A stretch of DNA of 6,735 bases from Flammeovirgaceae bacterium (GTDB taxonomy: Bacteria; Bacteroidota; Bacteroidia; Cytophagales; Cyclobacteriaceae). Where the stretch lies: the NCBI GenBank assembly GCA_003229495.1, contig QIEB01000206.1, positions 1-6,735 on the forward strand, read 5' to 3'. The notes under the pieces are model-generated. The model searched no databases. It was not told the origin of the DNA and saw only the letters and a program-made list of their open reading frames with translations. Each line of letters begins with the position of its first letter. Position 1 is the stretch's first letter. Shown here piece after piece: positions 1 to 5,319 of the stretch. Made by a program: the position numbers and the translations under genes.

Positions 1-415
1 CCTGGTAGGTGGGACCAATCCCTTTGAGTGTACTGCCAATTTTTTGCTTGCCTTTGGAATGTTCGTAACAAGCGTCAAGTAGACCATGAGTGGGTAATAT
101 CAGATGAGATTTATTACTGACGAACAAGTTACTTTTTACATCAACTCCCCTGAGATCCAGGGCTTCTACTTCCTTACGGAATATCACCGGATCCAATACC
201 ACTCCGTTTCCTATAACATTTTTGATATCTGATCGAAAGATACCTGATGGAATTTGGTGCAACACATGCTTTATTCCGTCAAATTCAAGGGTGTGTCCGG
301 CGTTTGGTCCTCCCTGGAATCTAGCAACCATGTGATATTTGGGAGCCATCACGTCCACAATCTTTCCTTTGCCCTCATCTCCCCATTGAAGGCCTAGTAA
401 TACGTCTACACTCAT
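1..415 (-). CDS. purA: Adenylosuccinate synthetase, N-terminal 138 residues (runs off left edge)
   Basis: PurA condenses IMP with aspartate using GTP to make adenylosuccinate, the first committed step from IMP to AMP, in the cytosol. The translation from the ATG at 415 opens MSVDVLLGLQWGDEGKGK. This contains the glycine-rich P-loop QWGDEGKGK with the catalytic Asp at residue 13. The motif FQGGPNAGHTL follows with the catalytic His at residue 41. The visible part ends in STLKGIGPTY, the conserved IMP-binding stretch. These residue positions match those of E. coli PurA. Family members are about 420-430 residues, so roughly two thirds lie beyond the window. It is the last visible gene of the minus-strand operon, only a few bases after the STAS gene. 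The visible frame is intact. PurA is known in other bacteria to be inhibited by (p)ppGpp, which is notable because an RSH gene starts this operon. Confidence 0.97.
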   Translation of the reverse strand, partial: MSVDVLLGLQWGDEGKGKIVDVMAPKYHMVARFQGGPNAGHTLEFDGIKHVLHQIPSGIFRSDIKNVIGNGVVLDPVIFRKEVEALDLRGVDVKSNLFVSNKSHLILPTHGLLDACYEHSKGKQKIGSTLKGIGPTYQ

Positions 416-421
416 TATAAA

Positions 422-499
422 TTATGAATTTTTTAACTCTCGGAATGCTTCTTCTTTGGTGTCCACGATGGTGAAGATGGCATTGAGTTTGTTAACAAC
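422..499 (-). pseudogene. Orphaned 3' end of the STAS gene in the -1 frame
   Basis: In the frame one base back from the STAS reading frame, this stretch encodes VVNKLNAIFTIVDTKEEAF, then RELKNS and a TAA stop at 424-422, six bases before the purA ATG. This is what I expect at the C-terminus of flavobacterial STAS proteins of this type (remembered pattern: VKKLL, two hydrophobic residues, TKLNAIF). It has no start codon of its own and is best read as the detached end of the gene upstream. The short gap to purA fits an operon in which the intact STAS gene ended here. Confidence 0.7.
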
Positions 500-759
500 T
501 TCTTTACTTGTTCAGATGGGTTTATTAATACAACTTCACCGTCAACATTGCGAAACTTGGTCAACAGGGTGATCAGCACACCTATTCCGCTACTATTAAT
601 AAATCGGACCTCTGAGATATCTATTGCACAATGTTTTACATCATTGTTTACTTGTTCATTGGCCAATTCCATAAGTTCAGGTCCCCGATTCTCCCCGATC
701 AAATCCCCGTCCAAAGTGAGGGTCAATATGGAGTCCTCTATGTCATATTGGTATTTCAT
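433..759 (-). CDS. STAS-domain protein (anti-sigma-factor-antagonist-like), C-terminus out of frame
   Basis: This small single-domain STAS protein resembles SpoIIAA/RsbV-type anti-anti-sigma factors, which switch partners according to phosphorylation of a conserved Ser. The start at 759 gives MKYQYD and overlaps the fur stop as ATGA, so translational coupling is likely. An upstream ATG at 777 would add six residues inside fur and is less likely. The core is present: a beta-strand start, DGDLIG, then DISEVRFINSSGIGVLITLL, with the candidate phospho-serine at 56 or 57. After VKKLL (residue 89) the reading frame yields an unfamiliar tail of Ser, Pro and Lys residues. The -1 frame instead carries the expected ending NKLNAIFTIVDTKEEAF and stops at 422-424. 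I infer a frameshift that removes the last helix and strand. No anti-sigma kinase or phosphatase is adjacent, so the partner is unknown. Confidence 0.8.
   Translation of the reverse strand: MKYQYDIEDSILTLTLDGDLIGENRGPELMELANEQVNNDVKHCAIDISEVRFINSSGIGVLITLLTKFRNVDGEVVLINPSEQVKKLLTNSMPSSPSWTPKKKHSES
493..499 (-). other. Frame-disruption point in the STAS gene
   Basis: The minus-strand motif GTTGTTA lies exactly where the frame changes. Two tandem copies of it would encode Leu-Leu-Val-Val in the original frame and join both halves without a break, giving a product of about 114 residues. The observed single copy is therefore consistent with loss of one 7-nt unit. The ancestral form is inferred from family memory and is not seen here. 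A classic X-XXY-YYZ slippery heptamer is absent. Confidence 0.5.
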
Positions 760-1220
760 ACTTTCTTGTTTTGGCAATTATTGTCCTCACATGCAGCATA
801 CAAAATCAGACTGTGGTGTAACACCCTAAATTTTAATAGATCAGCCACTGTAGTTTGAATACTTTGTATTCTGGGGTCGCAAAATTCCACCACTTTATGA
901 CAATCTGTACAAATCAAGTGATCATGCTGCTTGAAGCCATACGATTTTTCGTATTGGGCAAGATTTTGTCCAAATTGGTGTTTGCTAACTAAATCACATT
1001 CCATTAGCAAATCCAGTGAATTGTATACGGTAGCCCGGCTTACCCTGTAATTTTTATTCTTCATACTTATGTACAGGGAATCCACATCAAAATGTCCGTC
1101 CTTACTGTATATTTCCTCAAGTATTGCAAAACGTTCTGGTGTTTTCCGCAATCCCTTATTTTCCAGATAGGCGGTAAAAATCTTCTTTACTTCACCAAAT
1201 ATGTTTCTATCAAAACCCAT
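756..1220 (-). CDS. fur: Fur-family metal-responsive transcriptional repressor
   Basis: This 154-residue cytosolic DNA-binding regulator has the Fur length and layout. The N-terminal winged helix begins after KGLRKTPERFAIL (residues 22-34), and the recognition helix is SRATVYNSLDLL (61-72). The dimerisation domain contains the HDHLICTDC motif with His99, His101, Cys104 and Cys107. A second cysteine pair lies near the end, Cys144 and Cys149 (spaced as in E. coli Fur). Together the cysteines make a structural zinc site likely. Fur proteins usually use Fe(II) as co-repressor, but Zur or PerR specificity cannot be excluded from sequence alone. The gene lies 40 bp after the RSH stop and overlaps the STAS start by four bases (ATGA), so it is probably co-transcribed with both. 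The reading frame is intact and nothing is missing. Confidence 0.93.
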   Translation of the reverse strand: MGFDRNIFGEVKKIFTAYLENKGLRKTPERFAILEEIYSKDGHFDVDSLYISMKNKNYRVSRATVYNSLDLLMECDLVSKHQFGQNLAQYEKSYGFKQHDHLICTDCHKVVEFCDPRIQSIQTTVADLLKFRVLHHSLILYAACEDNNCQNKKV

Positions 1221-1231
1221 GGGTTACTGAG

Positions 1232-1239
1232 CAAATATA
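1232..1239 (-). promoter_or_regulatory. Possible internal -7 promoter element upstream of fur
   Basis: The minus strand reads TATATTTG, a full match to the Bacteroidota -7 consensus TAnnTTTG, 11 bases before the fur ATG and inside the 40-bp RSH-fur gap. No TTTG or TTG element is seen at the usual upstream distance, and the leader would be very short. It could be a weak promoter giving fur some independence from RSH, or chance in AT-rich DNA. Confidence 0.25.
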
Positions 1240-1260
1240 GGTCATTATAAAGTATTATTT

Positions 1261-2973
1261 TCATTTGGTAGTGTCGATTCTGGTCACCTTCACAACCCCC
1301 TTCACTTTCTGCAACTTTTTAATCATCACCTCAAGATGACCCGTGTCCTGCACATAAAGGGTGATTCTCCCTTCGAATATTCCCTGATCAGTAGCAATGG
1401 TCATGGCACGCATGTTTACTTTCAATTCTCCGGAAATAATATTGGTCACATCGTTAATCAAACCCACACGGTCCGTTCCGATAATCTTTAAGTCAGTTAA
1501 AAAGGCATTTTCCATCTGGGAAGACCACTTTACCTTGACCACTCTATATCCATAGTTGGACAACAACGCCGGGGAATTGGGACAACCGGTACGGTGTATT
1601 TTTATTCCCTCATTTACCGTGACAAATCCAAATACTTCGTCGCCCGGTATTGGGTTACAACATTTTGCAAGACGATAGTCGATCACATCCATATCCTCAC
1701 CGATTAAAAGCATGTCATTTTGCTTTTCCCGTACTTTGGCTATTTGCTTTTCAAAAGAGTCCGCATCTTCGATGCGGTCCTTGGGATTCTTAGGAATGAT
1801 GGAGCGTGCTGCCTTGAACCGTTTAATCTCTGTGGCGTCAATGACACCCTTTCCTACTTTATAATAGAAATCAAGCACGGTCCGCTCGTCAAAGTAAGCT
1901 CTCAACTGTTCTATAGTTTCATTATTCAGCTTCAATTTCATCTGCCGGAGCTTTCGTTTGACAATTTCCTTTCCTTCTCCGGCAGCAGCTTTCCGTTCTT
2001 CATTTAAGGCATCTTTGATCCTCGACCTGGCTTTGGAAGTAACTACAAACCTAAGCCAGTCGTCGTGAGGTTTTTGCTTGTTGGAAGTTAGTACCTCAAC
2101 CTGATCGCCATTTTTTAATATATAATTCAACGGCACCAAACGCTGATCCACCTTAGCCCCAAGGCACCTGGCTCCAACTTCTGTGTGAATTTCGAAGGCA
2201 AAGTCTAGTGCCGTAGCACCGTGAGGTAAGGTTTTTAATTCACCTTGCGGAGTAAACACAAAAACTTCCTCATGAAACAAATTCGATCTAAAATCGTCAA
2301 CAAATTCAATAGCAGTACTGTCGGACTGCTCCAGCATTTCTCTTACCCTGGAAATCCATAGTTCCAACCCGGAAGACTGACCGTTACCAGAGTCGTCCTT
2401 ATATTTCCAATGAGCAGCATACCCCTTTTCGGCAATATCGTTCATCCTTCTGGCCCTAATCTGCACTTCTACCCATTGACCAGGACTACTCATAACTGTG
2501 GTGTGCAGGGATTCGTACCCGTTTCCTTTTGGTGTACTAATCCAATCTCTTAAACGGTCAGGATTCGGTTGATAAAAATCGGTCACAATGGAATATACTT
2601 TCCAACAATCCGCTTTCTCATTTTCAGGGTCATTGTTAAGGATGATACGAACCGCAAACAGGTCGTAAACTTCTTCAAAAGGTATGTTCTGGGTGTGCAT
2701 TTTATTCCAAATGGAATAAATGGACTTGGTCCGCCCTTTTATTTCAAAATCGAAACCCTGCTCCTTCAACTCTTTTTTAATTGGACGAATAAATTTATTC
2801 ACAAAACGATCCCGGGCTTCCTTGGTGGCTACGATCTTGTCGGTTATTTCATCGTATTGCTCCGACTCCGTATATTTCAAACAGAGATCTTCCAATTCTG
2901 TTTTTATAGCATACAGACCCAGGCGGTGGGCTAGTGGGGCATATATATACACGGTCTCAGAAGCCACCTTCAA
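1261..2973 (-). CDS. RSH (p)ppGpp synthetase/hydrolase, C-terminal fragment: synthetase, TGS, zinc-finger/RIS and ACT domains
   Basis: This is the larger part of a rel/spoT-type enzyme that makes and degrades the alarmone (p)ppGpp. The 570 residues open with KVASETVYIYAPLAHRLGLY, which is internal sequence in intact homologues. The synthetase domain (about 78-190) has YDLFAVRI, KGNGYESLHT and VEVQIR followed by AEKGYAAHWKYK. The TGS domain is at about 236-298 (VFVFTPQGELKTLPHGATALDFAF). A Cys-rich RIS/zinc-finger domain includes CCNPIPGDEVFGF (438-450) and HRTGC (460-464). A C-terminal ACT domain starts near TDLKIIGTDRVGLI (493). The only start for this frame at its 5' edge is a TTG at 2973, which overlaps the stop of the N-terminal fragment as TTGA. 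The next in-frame ATG is at residue 92, inside the synthetase domain. Coupled re-initiation is possible but unproven; otherwise this half is untranslated. Confidence 0.88.
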   Translation of the reverse strand: MKVASETVYIYAPLAHRLGLYAIKTELEDLCLKYTESEQYDEITDKIVATKEARDRFVNKFIRPIKKELKEQGFDFEIKGRTKSIYSIWNKMHTQNIPFEEVYDLFAVRIILNNDPENEKADCWKVYSIVTDFYQPNPDRLRDWISTPKGNGYESLHTTVMSSPGQWVEVQIRARRMNDIAEKGYAAHWKYKDDSGNGQSSGLELWISRVREMLEQSDSTAIEFVDDFRSNLFHEEVFVFTPQGELKTLPHGATALDFAFEIHTEVGARCLGAKVDQRLVPLNYILKNGDQVEVLTSNKQKPHDDWLRFVVTSKARSRIKDALNEERKAAAGEGKEIVKRKLRQMKLKLNNETIEQLRAYFDERTVLDFYYKVGKGVIDATEIKRFKAARSIIPKNPKDRIEDADSFEKQIAKVREKQNDMLLIGEDMDVIDYRLAKCCNPIPGDEVFGFVTVNEGIKIHRTGCPNSPALLSNYGYRVVKVKWSSQMENAFLTDLKIIGTDRVGLINDVTNIISGELKVNMRAMTIATDQGIFEGRITLYVQDTGHLEVMIKKLQKVKGVVKVTRIDTTK

Positions 2974-3470
2974 TTGTTAGGCATGCTTGATAGCGTCCGC
3001 ATATTGTGTAAACGATCGGCCAACTTGATTAAAATCACCCGAACATCATCGGACAAGGTCAGCAGCATTTTACGGAAGTTCTCGGCTTGCTCTGAAGTAC
3101 CCTGGTCAAAAACCCCGGATATTTTTGTAAGACCATCTATGATCCGGGCTACTTTAGTCCCAAAATCTCTTTCTACATCAGCTATTTCCAGATGTGTGTC
3201 CTCAACTACATCGTGTAACAATGCGGCTACAATGGAAGTTGTCCCTAGCCCAATCTCATCAATAGCAATCAATGCAACATCCAAGGGATGATATATATAG
3301 GGTTCCCCAGTGCGCCGGCGCATATCTTTGTGCGCCTCCATTGCGGTATTAAAAGCTTTTCGGATTGTTTTGGCGTCACCCTCTTTTAAAAAGGGTTTAG
3401 CCCGTCTTAATAGACGACGGTATCGTCTTATTATCTCCTTTTTTTCGTCTTCTACATCAATAGTAATCAT
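2970..3470 (-). CDS. RSH (p)ppGpp synthetase/hydrolase, N-terminal fragment: truncated HD hydrolase domain
   Basis: This is the first gene of the minus-strand operon, 166 residues, starting at the ATG at 3470. It holds the metal-dependent HD hydrolase that removes pyrophosphate from (p)ppGpp. Expected catalytic residues are visible: His61 (YHPL), His86-Asp87 and Glu90-Asp91 (ALLHDVVEDT), and Asp152 with Asn156 (LADRLHNMRT). The frame ends at SSMPNN followed by TGA, where homologues continue with a Lys-Gln-Leu-Lys type sequence into the rest of the protein. The missing continuation is found immediately downstream in the -1 frame. Together the halves would make a protein of about 740 residues, the usual size of Bacteroidota RSH enzymes. 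The closing helices of the HD fold are lost, so this fragment alone is unlikely to be a normal hydrolase. The upstream 100 bp show no good promoter match on this strand. Confidence 0.88.
   Translation of the reverse strand: MITIDVEDEKKEIIRRYRRLLRRAKPFLKEGDAKTIRKAFNTAMEAHKDMRRRTGEPYIYHPLDVALIAIDEIGLGTTSIVAALLHDVVEDTHLEIADVERDFGTKVARIIDGLTKISGVFDQGTSEQAENFRKMLLTLSDDVRVILIKLADRLHNMRTLSSMPNN
2973..2978 (-). other. Frame-disruption point in the RSH gene
   Basis: The minus strand reads CCT AAC AAT TGA at the end of the N-terminal frame, while the -1 frame reads CAA TTG AAG. Family alignment from memory puts three residues between this Pro and the Gln, but only two bases remain, a net loss of seven. 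An ancestral AACAAT-A-AACAAT would encode Asn-Asn-Lys-Gln in frame, and losing one 7-nt period gives exactly the present sequence. TTGA is also a possible stop/start overlap. No slippery heptamer is present. Confidence 0.55.
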
Positions 3471-3517
3471 GAAGAACGGACCAGTGAATTACACTCATCT
3501 GATGCATTAAATTTACA

Positions 3518-3549
3518 TTGTGATATTTTGAAAAAATAGGCTACCTTTG
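3518..3549 (+). promoter_or_regulatory. Bacteroidota-type promoter for the tRNA-Leu transcript
   Basis: TTG at 3518-3520 is followed, 21 bases later, by TACCTTTG at 3542-3549. This matches the TTG / TAnnTTTG consensus of the Bacteroidota primary sigma factor at accepted spacing. Transcription would start a few bases downstream, just before the tRNA-like sequence at 3567, and run into the intact tRNA-Leu. The element lies in the divergent gap between the RSH start (3470) and the tRNAs. Confidence 0.6.
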
Positions 3550-3566
3550 CCCTTCCAATTTTAAAT

Positions 3567-3703
3567 GGGGATGCGGCGAAATTGGCAAACCTGCCTGCCG
3601 GCTTTGCTCCACTGTAGCTTCAGCGAAAGCGATGCAGACAGGCGCACCAGGCAGTCTAGTGCGAATGTTAAGCTACTCAGGTGCTAATTTTACCAACATC
3701 TCA
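3567..3703 (+). pseudogene. Decayed tRNA-Leu-like sequence, interrupted in the D arm
   Basis: Bases 3567-3590 match the 5' part of the intact tRNA-Leu at 3709 in 20 of 24 positions, through acceptor strand, D stem and D loop. Bases 3568-3573 can pair with 3697-3702 (one G-U pair), like an acceptor stem. Removing 3591-3643 joins C3590 to GCA and restores the D-stem triplet CGC plus the following A, as in the intact gene. Beyond that the copy is degraded: the anticodon-like hairpin has a C-A mismatch and a five-base loop, no TTCGA T-loop is visible, and no CCA is encoded. I read it as a dead tandem copy. A different structured RNA is possible. Confidence 0.5.
3591..3654 (+). repeat. REP-like palindromic element inside the tRNA relic
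   Basis: CTGCCTG at 3591-3597 is the exact reverse complement of CAGGCAG at 3648-3654. An alternative inner pair is GCCTG (3593-3597) with CAGGC (3639-3643), which bounds the 53 bases that interrupt the tRNA-like sequence. A short GCTT/AAGC hairpin lies between them. The GC-rich wording (CTGCCTGCCGGC) differs from the AT-rich surroundings and resembles dispersed palindromes I recall from marine flavobacterial genomes. Only one copy lies in this window, so its repeat status is inferred. Confidence 0.5.
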
Positions 3704-3708
3704 CAAAT

Positions 3709-3793
3709 GCGGATGTGGCGAAATTGGTAGACGCACTAGACTTAGGATCTAGCGCCTTACGGCATGGGGGTTCGAGTCCCTTCATCCGCACCA
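3709..3793 (+). tRNA. tRNA-Leu, anticodon UAG
   Basis: A complete class II tRNA cloverleaf can be drawn. Acceptor stem 3709-3715 pairs with 3783-3789, and the D stem is GCG/CGC (3718-3720 with 3732-3734). The anticodon stem CTAGA/TCTAG (3736-3740 with 3748-3752) closes a seven-base loop CTTAGGA, with anticodon TAG at 3743-3745 reading CUA leucine codons. A long variable arm starts at 3753. The T arm has loop TTCGAGT (3771-3777) and a stem with two G-U pairs. Discriminator A is at 3790 and CCA is encoded at 3791-3793. A promoter lies upstream and a terminator directly follows, so it is probably the main product of this transcript. Confidence 0.96.
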
Positions 3794-3798
3794 CCAAG

Positions 3799-3844
3799 CC
3801 CTCAATCACCTGCTCAAAATTTATTTTGGAGATTGAGGGTTTTT
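3799..3844 (+). terminator. Intrinsic terminator after tRNA-Leu
   Basis: CCCTCAATC (3799-3807) pairs perfectly with GATTGAGGG (3831-3839) to give a nine-pair stem, followed directly by TTTTT and a second T-rich run. It starts six bases after the tRNA CCA and ends about 30 bases before the tig start, so it would separate the tRNA from tig or attenuate read-through. Confidence 0.8.
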
Positions 3845-3874
3845 AGTCTTTTTTTATCAAACAAAGTTATTTCA

Positions 3875-5212
3875 ATGGACATTACATTAGATCGGCAAAA
3901 ATCCAATGAAGCCCTAATTAAAATTACGTTAAAGGAAGGGGATTACCAACCTCAGGTGTCACAAAAAATAAAAGAGTTCAGCAAGAAAGCGCAGATTAAA
4001 GGATTCCGTCCAGGGAAAGTCCCATTTGGGCTAATCAAGAAAATGTATGGGAAGTCAATTCTTGTTGATGAAATAAACAAAATGCTTTCCAGCTCCCTCA
4101 CAGATTATATCAAGGAGCAGGATCTGAAAATATTAGGTGATCCCTTACCTAACCTGGAAAAGAGCAAGACTGTTGATTGGGACCACCAAAAAGACTTCGA
4201 GTTCGAGTACAATATTGGCCTGGTTGACAATTTCAAATATGATCTCTCAAGAAAGAGAAAGGTTACCGAATATAACATCAAGGTGGATCCAAAGATGGTG
4301 TCGGAAGAGTTGGAAAATATCAGGAAAAGTTATGGTGAAAAAGTAAGCGTTGAACAATCAGAAGCTGAGGACATCATTCAGGGAATGTTGGTTGAAGAAG
4401 CTCTGGATATTGAGAACGGGATCACCCTGCCAATTCAACAGGTAGAAAAAAAGGAACAGAAAAAATTCATCGGAAAGAAACCAGGGGATTCAATTAACTT
4501 TAATCTAACCAAGGCTATAAAAGATACTGCCTATCAGGCACGATTACTGGACAAAACCGAAGAAGAACTGGCTGAGGTAAAGCTTGCTGAAGTAACACTA
4601 AAAGTTGAAGGGATCAATCGCCTGCAACCCGCCGAACTCAATCAGGAATTATACGATAAACTATTTGGTAAAGATCAGGTCAAAACCGAAAAGGAACTAA
4701 AAGAGAAAATCAAGGAATACTTAAGCAGTAGCTTCCAAAGAGAAACGGAAAATTTCCTGACACACAGCATTCGCGAAGAGATTCTTAGAGCCACAAAAAT
4801 GGACCTACCGGATGAGTTCTTAAAACGATGGCTAGTGGCGTCCAATGAGGGCAAAGTAAACGAAGATGAAGTAGATAAGGACTACCCAAATTACGCGGAG
4901 GAGATGAAATGGAATCTTATTTTGAATCGCATAGCCGAGGACAGCGAAGTAAAAGTGGAGAACGAAGAGGTAGTTTCAAAAGCAAAAGAACTAATAGTAG
5001 CCCAATTGGCCTCTTCTGGAATGGGAGATCAAATGGCCGATCAGCTTGATGCCTTTGCCGATAATTATTTGAAAGGAAATGAGGGAAAAAATTATCTTCA
5101 AGTATTCAACCAGGTACGCAATGACAAGATAATGAAACTAATCCGTGATAAAATTAGCATTACCAAAAAGGAGGTGAATCTGGAACAGTTCAAAAAAGAA
5201 GCAACCAGGTAA
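3875..5212 (+). CDS. tig: Trigger factor, ribosome-associated chaperone
   Basis: Trigger factor binds the ribosome near the exit tunnel and shields nascent chains. The ATG at 3875 gives a 445-residue protein starting MDITLDRQKSNEALIKITL, the expected N-terminus. Upstream in-frame codons run back into the tRNA and are not credible. The ribosome-docking signature GFRPGK lies at residues 43-48, as in E. coli, followed by VPFGLIKKMYGKS. The C-terminal arm region (about 270-445) is helical and charged. The middle region (about 150-260), where an FKBP-type isomerase sits in other bacteria, has lost recognisable FKBP motifs apart from a weak KKPGDSINF stretch, so isomerase activity is doubtful. No Shine-Dalgarno is visible. 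It lies ahead of clpP and clpX in the classic tig-clpP-clpX order. Confidence 0.95.
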   Translation: MDITLDRQKSNEALIKITLKEGDYQPQVSQKIKEFSKKAQIKGFRPGKVPFGLIKKMYGKSILVDEINKMLSSSLTDYIKEQDLKILGDPLPNLEKSKTVDWDHQKDFEFEYNIGLVDNFKYDLSRKRKVTEYNIKVDPKMVSEELENIRKSYGEKVSVEQSEAEDIIQGMLVEEALDIENGITLPIQQVEKKEQKKFIGKKPGDSINFNLTKAIKDTAYQARLLDKTEEELAEVKLAEVTLKVEGINRLQPAELNQELYDKLFGKDQVKTEKELKEKIKEYLSSSFQRETENFLTHSIREEILRATKMDLPDEFLKRWLVASNEGKVNEDEVDKDYPNYAEEMKWNLILNRIAEDSEVKVENEEVVSKAKELIVAQLASSGMGDQMADQLDAFADNYLKGNEGKNYLQVFNQVRNDKIMKLIRDKISITKKEVNLEQFKKEATR

Positions 5213-5228
5213 TGTACTTTCCGTTATT

Positions 5229-5242
5229 AAATAGTGCTATTT
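5229..5242 (+). terminator. Weak hairpin after tig, doubtful terminator
   Basis: AAATAG (5229-5234) can pair with CTATTT (5237-5242) across a two-base gap, and a run of six T begins at 5252. The stem is short and AT-rich and the T run is not adjacent, so any termination between tig and clpP would be inefficient. It could be chance. Confidence 0.2.
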
Positions 5243-5259
5243 TACAGTGGCTTTTTTAT

Positions 5260-5267
5260 TAATTTTG
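5260..5267 (+). promoter_or_regulatory. Candidate -7 element of a clpP(X) promoter
   Basis: TAATTTTG matches the Bacteroidota TAnnTTTG consensus and lies 52 bases before the clpP ATG, a normal leader length. The upstream half is weak: only TTTA is found near the expected place, not TTTG. The tig-clpP gap is 107 bases, long enough to hold a promoter, so clpPX may be transcribed separately from tig. Confidence 0.4.
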
Positions 5268-5319
5268 TAAACCTTTTGGACTAAATGAGTTAGTTTTATT
5301 TCCAATCAATTAATCACTA

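Noticed and set aside
493..510. Programmed -1 frameshift in the STAS gene
   Set aside because: The nearest candidate, A AAG AAG, does not meet the slippery rule because the A-site codon cannot re-pair. A simple deletion explains the data better.
548..858. Plus-strand open frames opposite the STAS and fur genes
   Set aside because: They are antisense shadows of conserved proteins with no domain content.
1720..2007. Plus-strand open frames opposite RSH, also at 2569-2980, 2974-3291 and 3310-3510
   Set aside because: They lie antisense to well-conserved RSH coding sequence, show no recognisable domain and have no promoter or spacing of their own. They are shadow frames.
2970..2985. Programmed -1 ribosomal frameshift joining the two RSH halves
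   Set aside because: The direction fits, but the usable window has no X-XXY-YYZ slippery heptamer. The tRNAs on AAC AAT would not re-pair one base back, where the -1 frame has a TAA just upstream.
3490..3515. Minus-strand promoter for RSH based on TAAATTTA
   Set aside because: It misses the final G of TAnnTTTG and has no TTTG or TTG at the proper upstream distance.
3567..3703. A second functional tRNA-Leu, possibly with an intron
   Set aside because: Even after removing 3591-3643 the anticodon loop has five bases with a stem mismatch, the T arm is not recognisable, and the interruption sits in the D arm, not where known tRNA introns sit.
3764..3874. In-frame N-terminal extension of trigger factor starting at the ATG at 3764
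   Set aside because: It begins inside the tRNA-Leu and reads through the terminator. The natural trigger factor N-terminus MDITLDR begins at 3875.
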